A stretch of DNA of 64,000 nt from Caulobacteraceae bacterium (GTDB taxonomy: Bacteria; Pseudomonadota; Alphaproteobacteria; Caulobacterales; Caulobacteraceae), in contig CANJPZ010000008.1 in the NCBI GenBank assembly GCA_947476325.1, forward strand, positions 1-64,000, written 5' to 3'. Shown piece after piece: positions 7,703-16,341 of this stretch; the stretch's first letter is position 1; every line of letters starts with the position of its first letter. Position numbers and translations under genes: made by a program. A model generated the notes under the pieces. It did no database searches. It was not told where the DNA came from and saw only the letters and a program-made list of their open reading frames with translations.

Positions 7703-9142
7703 ATGGCCGCCAAATCCAGCATCGTGCTTCAGACATTGGTGGGATTGAGCATTTGCGTTCCCGGCGACTTGGAATGCATGACCACCTATGTCCTGCTGGA
7801 ACAGGAGGCCTGGTTCGAAAAGGAGGCCGAGTTCGCCAATCGGTGTTTGTCGCCGGGCATGACGGCGATCGATGTTGGCGCCAACTATGGCGTCTATTGC
7901 CTGCCGATGGCCAGGGCGGTTGGCCAGACCGGTCGAGTGGTCGCCTACGAGCCCGCGGCAGAGACGGCTGAATTGCTGGACGAAAGCCGGGCGCTCAATG
8001 ACCTGGGCGCTCTGGCCATCGTGCGCCGCGCGCTTTCGAACATCCAGGGACAAGGCGTGCTGGTTCCTGGCGGGGTTGGCAGCGAGACGAATGCGCTCAG
8101 CGCTGGTCCGGCGCACGGCGGTCTGGGCGAAACGGTCAGGGTCTCGACGCTCGACGATGAACGGCGGCGTCTCGAACTGGATGATGTCGATTTCATCAAG
8201 ATTGACGCCGAGGGCGAGGAATCCCGGATAATCGAAGGCGCGCAGAAGACGCTGTCGCAAGCCTCACCTCTGGTCATGTTCGAGATCAGCCTGCGCGAGC
8301 AGATTGACCTGCGTCCCATCCAGGCGCTGACCGGCCTAGGCTACGATATCTATCGGCTGGTCGGCGATGGCTCGATGATCGTCCCTTGGAACGGCGAACC
8401 CCTCGATGTCTGGGAGCTGAACCTGTTCGCCGCCAAGCCCGACAGGGCGCGGGCGTTGCAGACAAGGGGCCTGTTGGCGACGAGCCCGAAGCCTCCGATG
8501 AATCTGCCCGGTGCCTGGTCGGTCTCGGTGCAGGACGCGACTTGGTTGGCTGATCTGAGCATCGATATGGCTGCGGCAGACCAGACCCTGTTGGCCGGGC
8601 TGGCGGCCTACGACGTCTGGCGCAACCCAGTCTGCCCGACGAACGAGCGTTACGGCGCCCTGATCCTGGCGCAAGAGAAACTCGCCGCCGCCGTCGAGGC
8701 TAGGCCCAACCCTGAGAGGCTTAGCACGCGGGCCCGCGTCGCCTGGGCTGCAGGCTCGCGCGGGCTCGCCATGCGATGTCTTGGCGAAATTCTGAACGCG
8801 AGGGCCTTGCCTATGTCGGAGGTTTTTCTGCCGGCGTCTCCCAGGTTCGATGCGTTGCCCCCGCAGGGACGCCTGCAGGAATGGTTTCTGGGGGCGGCTC
8901 TTGAGCAGGCCGAGATGTTGCGCGCCCATTCGTCCTATTTTTCGCCGAGCGACATCAATGCACTGGCCTGGGCCTGCAGAAGCCCGTTCGTCTCGCCGCA
9001 AATCCCCCGCCGTCTGGCGCTCCAGGCGGCCCGTGACCGCCATCCAATTCCTACAGCGCTATATGGCCTGCTGATGGGCTCTGGACACCTCAATGCCCAC
9101 ATCATGAACCCTGATCGTTTGATGACCTTGGCGGTCCTATAG
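7703..9142 (+). CDS. FkbM-family methyltransferase with long C-terminal extension
   Basis: About 479 residues. The first 240 form a SAM methyltransferase of the FkbM family: motif I is AIDVGANYGVYCLPMARAVG, followed by GRVVAYEPAAETAELL, then VSTLDDERRRLELDDVDFIK and IDAEGEESRIIEGA. Residues from about 245 to the end form an unrecognised, probably helical region with no motif I can name (it holds NLPGAWSVSVQDATWLADLS). The ATG at 7703 is preferred over a TTG at 7682. A possible promoter is TTGACT at 7594 with AAATAT 17 bases on, but this is weak. The gene follows the split kinase in the same direction; a functional link is unknown. Confidence 0.75.
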   Translation: MAAKSSIVLQTLVGLSICVPGDLECMTTYVLLEQEAWFEKEAEFANRCLSPGMTAIDVGANYGVYCLPMARAVGQTGRVVAYEPAAETAELLDESRALNDLGALAIVRRALSNIQGQGVLVPGGVGSETNALSAGPAHGGLGETVRVSTLDDERRRLELDDVDFIKIDAEGEESRIIEGAQKTLSQASPLVMFEISLREQIDLRPIQALTGLGYDIYRLVGDGSMIVPWNGEPLDVWELNLFAAKPDRARALQTRGLLATSPKPPMNLPGAWSVSVQDATWLADLSIDMAAADQTLLAGLAAYDVWRNPVCPTNERYGALILAQEKLAAAVEARPNPERLSTRARVAWAAGSRGLAMRCLGEILNARALPMSEVFLPASPRFDALPPQGRLQEWFLGAALEQAEMLRAHSSYFSPSDINALAWACRSPFVSPQIPRRLALQAARDRHPIPTALYGLLMGSGHLNAHIMNPDRLMTLAVL

Positions 9143-9602
9143 GGCGACCCTGCCAGATGCGCCGCAGCGGCCATCTTTTTGCCCGAGCTCCCGCCCAAAG
9201 AGCCGATGGTAATTGGCGGGAGATGGGCGGGTGCTGGCGACCCTCATCAGGCTGGAGCTTCTCAATCTTCCCGCCTTCTGGCGCGTCGCGCTGCGTGATA
9301 TCGTGTTCATGATCGTGATTGTCCTGGGCGTGGCTGTGGCCGTGTTGTTCAACGTATACAGGTCGGTAACCGCTCATGCCGCCGGACGCCGCTGTTCTCG
9401 CGGCCGCCATGGCGCGCGCTGGTCACAGCCCTGCATGACATCGCAATATTCGCCACCCGCTGTGACCTTGGCCCGCTGATCCACGAGAGCAAGGTGGCGC
9501 GCGCCTTCGACGCCGGCGAGATGGCCGCTGGTCGGCGTGACGTCCTTGGCTTTGAAGACGCGGTTTATTCCACCTTCAAGGCTGCAGCAGGTTAGGGCGC
9601 CC
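9143..9602. other. Gene-poor stretch with possible decayed small ORFs
   Basis: No convincing gene lies between the fkbM-like stop and the SRP RNA. Two overlapping plus-strand frames look partly protein-like. One (9213-9479) encodes a hydrophobic helix, VFMIVIVLGVAVAVLFNVYR, followed by an arginine-rich tail. Another, open to the TAG at 9593-9595 without an ATG, reads ALVTALHDIAIFATRCDLG and ends AVYSTFKAAAG. A frameshifted remnant of a small membrane protein is possible, but neither frame is supported enough to call. Confidence 0.3.
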
Positions 9603-9630
9603 TTGCCCTTGTGCTCTCGCGTTGACATAT
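9603..9630 (+). promoter_or_regulatory. Possible promoter of the SRP RNA
   Basis: TTGCCC (9603-9608) is followed 16 to 17 bases later by ACATAT/CATATA (9625-9631), placing the start about 7 bases on, at the first base of the predicted RNA. A TTGACA at 9622 is too close to the RNA start to be its -35. Confidence 0.35.
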
Positions 9631-9637
9631 AGGCCTT

Positions 9638-9731
9638 GGAGATCGGCGGCGGACGAGCGCCTCGCCAACCTGGTCAGGGCCGGAAGGCAGCAGCCACAAC
9701 GAGTCCCGCTTCGGGTTGTCGTTCGGTCTCC
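9638..9731 (+). ncRNA. ffs: Signal recognition particle RNA, bacterial small type (4.5S)
   Basis: The apical SRP hairpin is recognisable by ggtcagggccggaaggcagc at 9672-9691, which includes the conserved GGAAG tetraloop region and the asymmetric AGCAGCC loop bound by Ffh. The ends pair: GGAGATCG at 9638 with the complementary CGGTCTCC ending at 9731. The length of about 94 bases fits the short SRP RNA. The position directly before dnaX is a common arrangement in bacteria. The ends are set from base pairing and may be off by a few bases. Confidence 0.88.
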
Positions 9732-9812
9732 ACCTTCCCTTTCCGCGTGGAATCTGTGTGTCCTTGCTGACGCGTGCTTGCGCGCGCTCTTCAAGGTGGC
9801 GATGCTAGGCGC

Positions 9813-11594
9813 ATGGCCGACGACGACCTCCAGGATCAGGACGAAACGCCCGAGCGCGACGAGGCCACGGACGATATGTTCGGCGGTGCGCCTGCCCCGG
9901 TGACTGCGCCGCTGCCGCCGGCTGCACCGACTGCCGCCTATACAGTCATCGCCCGCAAGTACCGGCCCCGGCGCTTTGAGGACCTGATTGGCCAGGAGGC
10001 CATGGTCCGCACCCTGACCAACGCCTTCTCGTCCGGCCGTATCGCCCAGGCCTTCATGCTGACCGGCGTGCGGGGCGTGGGCAAGACGACGACCGCCCGC
10101 CTGATCGCCCGGGCCCTGAACTATCGCACCGACGAGACCGACACGCCGACCATCGCCCTGACCGACGAAGGCCGCCACGACAAGGCGATCATGGCCGGCC
10201 AGCACATCGACGTGCTTGAGCTCGACGCGGCCAGCCACACCGGCGTCGACAACATGCGCGATATCCTCGATTCGGTGCGCTATGCGCCCGTCGAGGCGCG
10301 CTACAAGGTCTACATTATCGACGAGGTGCACATGCTCTCGAAGGGCGCGTTCAATGCCCTTCTCAAGACGCTGGAAGAGCCGCCGCCCCACGCTAAGTTC
10401 ATTTTCGCCACCACCGAGATCCGCAAGGTGCCGGTGACCATTCTGTCGCGCTGTCAGCGTTTTGACCTGCGCCGGGTCGAGCCCGACGTCATCGCAGGGA
10501 ATCTGCGCACCATCGCCGAGGCTGAAGGCGCACGCCTCGACGACGAGGCGGTGATGATGATCGCTCGCGCGGCGGAGGGCTCTGTGCGTGACGCCCAGTC
10601 CCTGCTCGACCAGGCCATCGTCCAGGCTGAGAACGGCCAGATTGTCTCGGCCGCCATCGTCCGCGACATGCTGGGTCTGGCCGATCGGGCCCAGACCATC
10701 GGCCTGTTCGAGCACGTCATGAAGGGCGAGATCGGCGAGGCTCTGGAAGCGGCGCGCGTGCTCTATGGCTTCGGCGCCGATCCGGCCCAGGTCGCGCTGG
10801 ATATTCTGGATCATGCTCACGCATCGGCCATTGCCAAGGCGCTCGGGCCCGAAGCTCTGATCATGCCCAGGGACCAGGCCGCGCGCCTGACCGCGGTGGG
10901 CTCGGCCGTGTCGGTCGGGACCCTGTCTCGTGTGTGGCAGATGCTGCTCAAGGCTCATGACGAGGTGCGCCAGGCGCCCGATCCGCTGGCCGCTCTGGAA
11001 ATGGCCTTGATCCGCCTGGCCTACGCTGCTGATCTGCCGGGTCCCGAAGAGGCGCTCAAGGCGCTGCAGTCGGGCGAACCGCTCGGCGGCGGAGGTCCCG
11101 GCCCTACAGTTTCCCCGGGCGGCGGTGGCGGCGGCTCGGCCGCGCGCATGGTCGCGCCGCGCCCCGCCAGCCAGCCGCAACAACTGGCCCAGCCGCAATC
11201 CTTTGACGACGTCGTGCGGATGATCGAGCACAACCGGGACATCTCGCTGTTGCTGGACGTTCGCAAATACGTCCGCCCGATCAGCTTCCGCCCCGGCGCC
11301 ATCACCTTCGAGCCCGCCCCCGGCGCCCCATCGAATCTGGCTGGGCGCCTCGTCGGCCGTCTGAAGGACTGGACCGGCCAGCCGTGGCTGGTGGCGGCTG
11401 AAGGCGGCGGCGGGGCTGAAAGCGCCTATGAACGTGAACAGCGCCAGCGCCGCGAAGTGCGCGCCGAGATCGAGGTCGATCCCTTTATCCGCACGGTGAT
11501 GGACGCCTTCCCGGGCGCCGAGATCGTGGAAGTCCGCCAACTGGCCGCGCCGGTGGTTGAAGATGCGCCGGAGGAAACAGGAGAGGCGGAGTGA
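9813..11594 (+). CDS. dnaX: DNA polymerase III subunits gamma/tau
   Basis: Clamp-loader ATPase of the replicative polymerase, 593 residues. After a charged N-terminal extension, the AAA+ core begins ARKYRPRRFEDLIGQEAMV, with Walker A GVRGVGKTT (about 87-95), DEVHMLSK (Walker B) and the SRC arginine-finger motif. The region between Walker A and Walker B contains no cysteine, so the Cys4 zinc module of E. coli DnaX is absent. The tail has a glycine-rich linker followed by a tau-like domain. The ATG at 9813 (MADDDL) is chosen; the upstream in-frame start at 9774 would overlap the post-ffs spacer. The stop overlaps the broken cupin gene. Confidence 0.95.
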   Translation: MADDDLQDQDETPERDEATDDMFGGAPAPVTAPLPPAAPTAAYTVIARKYRPRRFEDLIGQEAMVRTLTNAFSSGRIAQAFMLTGVRGVGKTTTARLIARALNYRTDETDTPTIALTDEGRHDKAIMAGQHIDVLELDAASHTGVDNMRDILDSVRYAPVEARYKVYIIDEVHMLSKGAFNALLKTLEEPPPHAKFIFATTEIRKVPVTILSRCQRFDLRRVEPDVIAGNLRTIAEAEGARLDDEAVMMIARAAEGSVRDAQSLLDQAIVQAENGQIVSAAIVRDMLGLADRAQTIGLFEHVMKGEIGEALEAARVLYGFGADPAQVALDILDHAHASAIAKALGPEALIMPRDQAARLTAVGSAVSVGTLSRVWQMLLKAHDEVRQAPDPLAALEMALIRLAYAADLPGPEEALKALQSGEPLGGGGPGPTVSPGGGGGGSAARMVAPRPASQPQQLAQPQSFDDVVRMIEHNRDISLLLDVRKYVRPISFRPGAITFEPAPGAPSNLAGRLVGRLKDWTGQPWLVAAEGGGGAESAYEREQRQRREVRAEIEVDPFIRTVMDAFPGAEIVEVRQLAAPVVEDAPEETGEAE

Positions 11595-11775
11595 AGAAAA
11601 TCGATATCTCGACCGCCCCTCAGCGCGCCGGGAGCCGGTATCCGGGCGGGTATCACGTCATGGGCATGAACAAGGTGCGCGAGCTGCTGGCCGACGCGAC
11701 CACTATTCGGACATCGACCTGATGGTTCCTTCCGGCAAGCGCGCCTACTTCCGCAAGGACGGCACGCCCTGGTGA
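11591..11775 (+). pseudogene. Cupin-domain protein remnant
   Basis: A GTG overlapping the dnaX stop (GTGA) begins KKIDISTAPQRAGSRYP, typical of the N-terminus of small cupin proteins. That frame stops at 11722. A different frame just before it reads HYSDIDLMVPSGKRAYFRKD and ends GTPW, which matches the C-terminus of the same cupin family (YSDIDMxVx...YxxKDGTPY). About 90 central residues, including the whole metal-binding barrel, are missing and the two ends are out of frame. The gene is therefore a deletion remnant. Confidence 0.6.
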
Positions 11776-11782
11776 GGGCCGC

Positions 11783-12046
11783 TCAGAGCTTTTGAAAGCC
11801 GTCGAACGGGGCCGTATAGGCACCCGACGCCTCATTGAAACGGAAGGGTGTGATCTTCAGGCTTTCGTCAGCCGGCTTGGCGGCGGCGGGCTTTTCTTCC
11901 TGGGGCGGAGCGGCCGAGATGATGGCGATCGGCTTGCCGCCGTCTGAAATGGTCACGGGCATGCCGGTGCGGCGAACCTCGTCGATCAGACGGGTGCACA
12001 GGCCTTTGAAGTCCACAAGATCTATGTCCTTGATCGGCTCAGCCAT
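11783..12046 (-). CDS. Phd/YefM-type antitoxin-like small protein, no partner toxin
   Basis: An 87-residue protein. The first 45 residues (DLVDFKGLCTRLIDEVRRTG, then MPVTISDGGKPIAIISA) follow the Phd/YefM fold: a helix, a turn and a beta strand ending in a proline- or alanine-rich stretch. The C-terminal part (KITPFRFNEASGAYTAPFDG) is unrelated to known toxin-binding tails I can name. No toxin-sized gene lies alongside: dapD follows 10 bases away and the cupin remnant lies behind. It could be a solitary DNA-binding regulator, perhaps of the dapD operon, or a leftover antitoxin. Confidence 0.65.
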   Translation of the reverse strand: MAEPIKDIDLVDFKGLCTRLIDEVRRTGMPVTISDGGKPIAIISAAPPQEEKPAAAKPADESLKITPFRFNEASGAYTAPFDGFQKL

Positions 12047-12055
12047 CTTGAATCC

Positions 12056-12892
12056 TCAATCTCTCAAAAGCTCATTCACACTGGTCTTTGACCGGGTCTG
12101 GGCGTCGACCGTCTTGACGATGACCACACAGGCCAGGGACGGTCCGTCCCCCTTTGGATTGGGGACCGAGCCCGGCACCACGACCGAATAGGGCGGCACT
12201 TTGCCCCGGTGAACTTCGCCTGTCGCCCGGTCGATGATCTTGGTTGAGGCCGAGATGAACACGCCCATGGACAGCACCGCGCCTTCGCCGATCACCACAC
12301 CTTCGGCGACCTCGGAGCGGGCGCCGATGAAGCAGCCGTCCTCGATGATGGTCGGATTGGCCTGCAGGGGTTCGAGCACGCCGCCGATGCCGGCGCCGCC
12401 TGACAGGTGCACGCCCTTGCCGATCTGGGCGCAGGACCCGACCGTGGCCCAGGTGTCGACCATGGTCCCTTCATCGACATAGGCGCCGATGTTCACGAAC
12501 GAGGGCATCAGCACGACATTCTTTGCAATGAACGCGCCCCGGCGCACGACGCAGCCGGGCACGGCGCGGAAGCCGGCCGCCTGGAACTGGTGCTCGCCCC
12601 AGCCTTCGAACTTGGTGGGGACCTTGTCCCAGTAGGGACCGGGCGCAGGGGCGCTGGACACAGCGTTGGGATTGAGGCGGAAGGACAACAGGATCGCCTT
12701 CTTCAGCCACTGGCGGGTGACCCACTCCCCCTGGAACTTCTCGGCCACGCGCAGGCGTCCCGAGTCCAGCAGTATCAGGCTCTCTTCGACGGCAGTGCGG
12801 ATAGGGCCGGTGGTCTGGGGAGACAGGCCGTCGCGGGCTTCCCAGCCGGCTTCGATTTCGATCTCGAGGTCAGAGGCGGAAATTTGGCTCAT
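12056..12892 (-). CDS. dapD: 2,3,4,5-tetrahydropyridine-2,6-dicarboxylate N-succinyltransferase
   Basis: Succinylates tetrahydrodipicolinate in the lysine and meso-diaminopimelate pathway. The 278-residue protein has the left-handed parallel beta-helix of hexapeptide repeats: [20 protein letters not shown], then [19 protein letters not shown] and [20 protein letters not shown]. The substrate-binding N-terminus and the [20 protein letters not shown] tail match DapD. The start overlaps the stop of the upstream phosphatase (ATGA), so argB, the phosphatase and dapD form one operon. Confidence 0.96.
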   Translation of the reverse strand: MSQISASDLEIEIEAGWEARDGLSPQTTGPIRTAVEESLILLDSGRLRVAEKFQGEWVTRQWLKKAILLSFRLNPNAVSSAPAPGPYWDKVPTKFEGWGEHQFQAAGFRAVPGCVVRRGAFIAKNVVLMPSFVNIGAYVDEGTMVDTWATVGSCAQIGKGVHLSGGAGIGGVLEPLQANPTIIEDGCFIGARSEVAEGVVIGEGAVLSMGVFISASTKIIDRATGEVHRGKVPPYSVVVPGSVPNPKGDGPSLACVVIVKTVDAQTRSKTSVNELLRD

Positions 12893-13560
12893 GGGGTCTC
12901 TCGGGTCTCTTTGACTTGGGCGGCGTTGAGGAAGGCCGTCAGATCGGATGTGCGGTGGTGAACGAAGGCGGCGGTGCTTTCAAGGGCGTTCGGGCGAACC
13001 AGCACGGTGGTCATACCCAAATCATGGGCTGGACTAAGGTTTCGCTCGGAGTCCTCGAAGAAGCAGGTCGAGGGGCCGGCCAGGGCGTGGTGGCCCAACA
13101 TGCGGGCGAAGGTTGAAGGGTCAGGCTTGGGCACATAGTCCGCCAGTTCGATGTGGAACAGGTCGTCGAACAGATCATCGACGCCCAGATGGGCCAATAC
13201 CCGCACCGCGTGAGCCTCGTCGGCGTTGGTGAAGATCAGCCGGCGGCCGGGCAGGCGTTGCAGGGCTGTGCGCAGCGCCGGATCGGGTCTGATCAGGTCG
13301 AGCGGCACATCGTGGGCTTCATCGAGAAAGGCCTTGGGATCCACGTCGTGGTTCTTGATCAGGCCGGCCAGGGTTGTGCCGTGGTCGCGCAGGTAGCGTT
13401 CGCGCAGGGCGAAAGCCTCGGGGATGGTAAGGCCGGTCACCCGGGCGACGACGCCGGTCATCTGCTGTTCGATGGCCTGCATGAAGCCGGAATCGAGGGG
13501 GTAGAGAGTGTTGTCGAGGTCGAAGAGCCAGCTGTCGATATGGGTCAGGTCTGGCGTCAT
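12889..13560 (-). CDS. HAD-superfamily pyrimidine 5'-nucleotidase-like phosphatase
   Basis: The 223-residue protein starts with the HAD motif [12 protein letters not shown] (catalytic Asp, DxDxT), followed by motif II in [11 protein letters not shown] and motif III/IV in [14 protein letters not shown] and [17 protein letters not shown]. This subgroup (SDT1/PynA-like) dephosphorylates pyrimidine nucleotides; the actual substrate here is not shown. It overlaps dapD downstream and argB upstream by 4 bases each, and this argB-phosphatase-dapD linkage is frequent in alphaproteobacteria. Confidence 0.85.
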   Translation of the reverse strand: MTPDLTHIDSWLFDLDNTLYPLDSGFMQAIEQQMTGVVARVTGLTIPEAFALRERYLRDHGTTLAGLIKNHDVDPKAFLDEAHDVPLDLIRPDPALRTALQRLPGRRLIFTNADEAHAVRVLAHLGVDDLFDDLFHIELADYVPKPDPSTFARMLGHHALAGPSTCFFEDSERNLSPAHDLGMTTVLVRPNALESTAAFVHHRTSDLTAFLNAAQVKETRETP

Positions 13561-14477
13561 GCCCGGATCAGCGTTCCGGCCCCGTGTTCAGTGAACAGCT
13601 CGGTCAGCATGGCGTGGGGACGCCGGCCGTCGAGGATGACCACGGCGTCCACGCCTGCGTCCACCGCGGCGATAGCCGTCTCCAGCTTGGGGATCATGCC
13701 GCCCGAAGCCACGCCCGACTTGATGGCGTCGAAGGCTTCCTTGACGGTCATGGAGCGGATCAGGTTGCCGTCCGCATCGAGGACGCCAGCCACGTCGGTC
13801 AGCAGCAGCATGCGCTTGGCGCGCAGCGCGCCTGCCATGGCGCCGGCTACGGTGTCGGCATTGATGTTGTAGGTATCCCCCGCGTCCGACACGCCGATCG
13901 GGGCGATGACGGGGATGTAGTCCTCATCAGCGTAGATCAGCGCCTCGATGATCTTGGGATCGACCTTTTTCGGCTCTCCGACAAAGCCCAGGTCGATGAC
14001 CCGTTCGATGTTGGAGTCCGGGTCCTTTTTCGAGCGCCGGGCCTTGGTGACGGTGATCATCCGGGCGTCCTTGCCCGACAGGCCCACGCCCCGCACGTCA
14101 GCCTCCTGGCCGGCGCGGTTGATCCAGTGGACGATTTCCTTGTTGATGGCGCCGGACAGCACCATTTCGGCGACTTCCATCGTCGCGGCGTCAGTGACCC
14201 GCAGGCCATCGACGAAGGTCGATTTTACGCCTGCCTTTTCGAGCATGCGCGAGATCTGCGGGCCGCCGCCGTGCACGATGACCGGATGCAGGCCAAGCAG
14301 CTTGAGCAGAACCGCGTCGGCCGCGAACAACTTGGCGACTTCCTCGTCGCCCATGGCGTGGCCGCCGTACTTTATGACCACGGTTTCGCGGTCATAAATC
14401 TGGATATAGGGCAGGGCCTCGGCCAGGGTCTTGGCCGTCGCCCAGCCGGCATCCTGTTCAGCAGTGGCGTCGGTCAT
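13557..14477 (-). CDS. argB: Acetylglutamate kinase
   Basis: Phosphorylates N-acetyl-L-glutamate, the second step of arginine biosynthesis. Family motifs are [15 protein letters not shown] at the N-terminus (phosphate-binding), [15 protein letters not shown], and the C-terminal [20 protein letters not shown]. The length of 306 residues is standard. [19 protein letters not shown] near the end is typical of arginine-sensitive ArgB. It is the first gene of the operon with the HAD phosphatase and dapD. Confidence 0.97.
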   Translation of the reverse strand: MTDATAEQDAGWATAKTLAEALPYIQIYDRETVVIKYGGHAMGDEEVAKLFAADAVLLKLLGLHPVIVHGGGPQISRMLEKAGVKSTFVDGLRVTDAATMEVAEMVLSGAINKEIVHWINRAGQEADVRGVGLSGKDARMITVTKARRSKKDPDSNIERVIDLGFVGEPKKVDPKIIEALIYADEDYIPVIAPIGVSDAGDTYNINADTVAGAMAGALRAKRMLLLTDVAGVLDADGNLIRSMTVKEAFDAIKSGVASGGMIPKLETAIAAVDAGVDAVVILDGRRPHAMLTELFTEHGAGTLIRA

Positions 14478-14537
14478 CTTGCCCCCAGGGAGCCGTTACA
14501 AAAGGCGGGTCCCCGATAGAGCAAGCCTGACCGCTTG

Positions 14538-14807
14538 TCACGCGTAGCGAGGGTCGTCCGGCGTGAGGAGCTCGGCGCCGCCGTCGCTGTCCACATCATC
14601 GCCGGTGTGCACGTCGCGCTGGCGTTGCAGGTCGCGTGCGCCGACGCCCAGACCCAGCTGACGGCCGCGCGTCGCTTTGATGTCGGAGGGATCGTAGGTC
14701 GCTTCCGGCTTGTCGTCTTCAGGGGCCGCGGCCTTTGTCTCATCGGTGGGTTCCAGATCATCGGGCTGGTCGTCGAAGCTGGCCGGGTTGATATCGGTAT
14801 CGAGCAT
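14538..14807 (-). CDS. Small acidic protein of unknown function
   Basis: An 89-residue hydrophilic protein, rich in Asp and Glu in its first half (DDQPDDLEPTDETK) and ending LLTPDDPRYA. A perfect AAGGAGAA lies 5 bases before the ATG, which strongly supports translation. No domain is recognised; composition suggests disorder. It lies upstream of argB in the same direction with a 60-base gap and is divergent from zapE, whose promoter must overlap its start region. Confidence 0.7.
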   Translation of the reverse strand: MLDTDINPASFDDQPDDLEPTDETKAAAPEDDKPEATYDPSDIKATRGRQLGLGVGARDLQRQRDVHTGDDVDSDGGAELLTPDDPRYA

Positions 14808-14910
14808 TTGCGTTCTCCTTGGGCTGAAAGGAAAACAAGCCTGCCGGCCGACAGTTCCGAAGGCCGGCGCCTTCTTTCCAGAAACGGCGGCTCAGTCTAA
14901 CCGGAAGGCC

Positions 14911-16014
14911 ATGCCGACCCTGCGCCGCGCCTATGACCGCAAGATCGCCTCGGGCGAACTGCGGGCCGATGCCGCCCAGGCCCAGGCCCTGACCGCGCTG
15001 GAGCGCCTGAACGAAGACCTGACGGCGGGCGCGCCCTCGCTGTTCCGCAAGGCGGCGCCGGTGCGCGGCGTTTATCTGTGGGGTCCGGTCGGCCGCGGCA
15101 AGTCGATGCTGATGGACTTGTTCTTCGCCACCGCCCCGGAGAAGAGCAAACGCCGGGTGCACTTCCAAACCTTCATGCAGGAGGTTCACCGGCTGATCGA
15201 CGCCTGGCGCAAGGGCGACGGCGCCGCCCGCAAGGCGCGTTTCGGCCAGGCGAAGGGCGACGACCCCATCGCCCCCACCGCCGACGTCATCGCCCGTGAA
15301 GGCCGGCTGCTCTGCTTTGACGAACTGCAGGTCAGCGACATCGCTGACGCCATGATCCTGGGCCGTCTTTTCGAGGCCCTGTTCGCGCGCGGCGTGGTGC
15401 TGGTCGCCACAGGCAACCGGCCACCCGATGACCTCTACAGGAACGGCCTCAACCGCGAACTCTTTGTCCGTTTCATCGGCATGCTGAAGGAGCGGATGGA
15501 GATCGTCGCGGTGCGCGGGCCCAACGACTACCGGCTGGACCGGCTGCGTGGCCACTCCACGTGGTTTGCGCCGCTCAACGCCCGGACCGAAGCTGAGTAC
15601 GACGCCTTCTGGACCGAGATGCTGGAAGGCGCGCCAGAGACCGGCGGCAGCCTTGAGGTGCAGGGCCGCAAGACCCATCTGCCACGCGCCGCCGGCGGCT
15701 TTCTGCGCGCCGGGTTCGCCAGCCTGTGCGACCAGGCCCTGGGCGCGGCGGACTATCTGGCCATAGCCGATGCCTTCCACACGGTGTTCCTGGAGCATGT
15801 GCCCGTCATGGGTCCCGACCGGCGCAGCGCCGCGCGCCGCTTTGTCCATCTGATCGATGCGCTCTACGAGGCTTCGGTGAAGCTGGTGGTGCTGGCCGAG
15901 GCCGAGCCTGATGCGCTTTATTCGTATGGCGAAGGCGCTTTCGAGTTCGAACGCACCGCCTCGCGGCTGCATGAGATGCGCTCGGAGGACTATCTGGCGC
16001 GGGTTCGAGACTGA
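14911..16014 (+). CDS. zapE: Cell division protein ZapE / AFG1-like ATPase
   Basis: P-loop ATPase of the ZapE/AFG1 family (E. coli ZapE acts on the Z-ring; mitochondrial AFG1 relatives act in respiratory-complex quality control). The 367-residue protein has Walker A GPVGRGKSMLMD (about 59-66), the family segment RVHFQTFMQEVHR and Walker B CFDELQVSDIADAMIL, followed by GVVLVATGNRPPDDLYRNGL. The start MPTLRRAYDR at 14911 is preceded by a possible TCTAAC box and no clear ribosome binding site; the same frame is open upstream but is non-homologous there. The next intact gene downstream is sdhC. Confidence 0.92.
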   Translation: MPTLRRAYDRKIASGELRADAAQAQALTALERLNEDLTAGAPSLFRKAAPVRGVYLWGPVGRGKSMLMDLFFATAPEKSKRRVHFQTFMQEVHRLIDAWRKGDGAARKARFGQAKGDDPIAPTADVIAREGRLLCFDELQVSDIADAMILGRLFEALFARGVVLVATGNRPPDDLYRNGLNRELFVRFIGMLKERMEIVAVRGPNDYRLDRLRGHSTWFAPLNARTEAEYDAFWTEMLEGAPETGGSLEVQGRKTHLPRAAGGFLRAGFASLCDQALGAADYLAIADAFHTVFLEHVPVMGPDRRSAARRFVHLIDALYEASVKLVVLAEAEPDALYSYGEGAFEFERTASRLHEMRSEDYLARVRD

Positions 16015-16017
16015 AAA

Positions 16018-16181
16018 ACAGCATTTGCAGCTTTTTTTCGCATTTGAGCGCAGTTCCTGACCGCGGGAACTTTCCAGGCATTTGATAAATAAGGATAAAA
16101 TATTTTCGGCTGGTTTTGCGGGCTGACAGGAGTTGTCAGTTTCCGTCAGTTCGCAGGCCGCATGGCGACAGCCTTTAACAG
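16018..16181. repeat. Repeated intergenic element, copy 1
   Basis: Begins a few bases after the zapE stop: cagcatttgcagctttt, then a T-run and CGCATTTGAG. About 70 bases of AT-richer sequence follow (tttgataaataaggataaaa), then a block of TGACAG/TGTCAG motifs (ctgacaggagttgtcagttt) and GGCCGCATGGCGACAGCCTTTAACAG. A second copy with the same order of motifs lies at 46305-46460, directly after the pirin gene. The rest of the gene-free stretch up to 16341 shows nothing recognisable. Confidence 0.55.
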
Positions 16182-16341
16182 ACCTGCGTCCGCACGCCGA
16201 CCATCGCGCGGCAACCTGGCCTGTCGGGGCGTGAACGATTCTCATTGCGGGTGTGGCGGGGTGCATGGAGCCTGCCCACCCGCAAGGCCGGGTTGCAAGT
16301 CGGGTTTGGTCATACGCCCGAAGCGTCGCCGGGCCGCCCGT

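Noticed and set aside
9137-9352. His-rich peptide HGHSHAQDNHDHEH on the minus strand, as in metal chaperones
   Set aside because: It arises as the complement of a hydrophobic plus-strand frame, has no start signal and no fitting neighbour.
9622-9627. TTGACA as the -35 of the SRP RNA promoter
   Set aside because: It lies only about 11 bases before the predicted RNA start, too close for a -35 element.
9576-11540. A 654-codon open frame on the minus strand across dnaX
   Set aside because: It is antisense to dnaX, has no known protein similarity in its sequence, and follows the codon bias of the opposite strand typical of high-GC genes.
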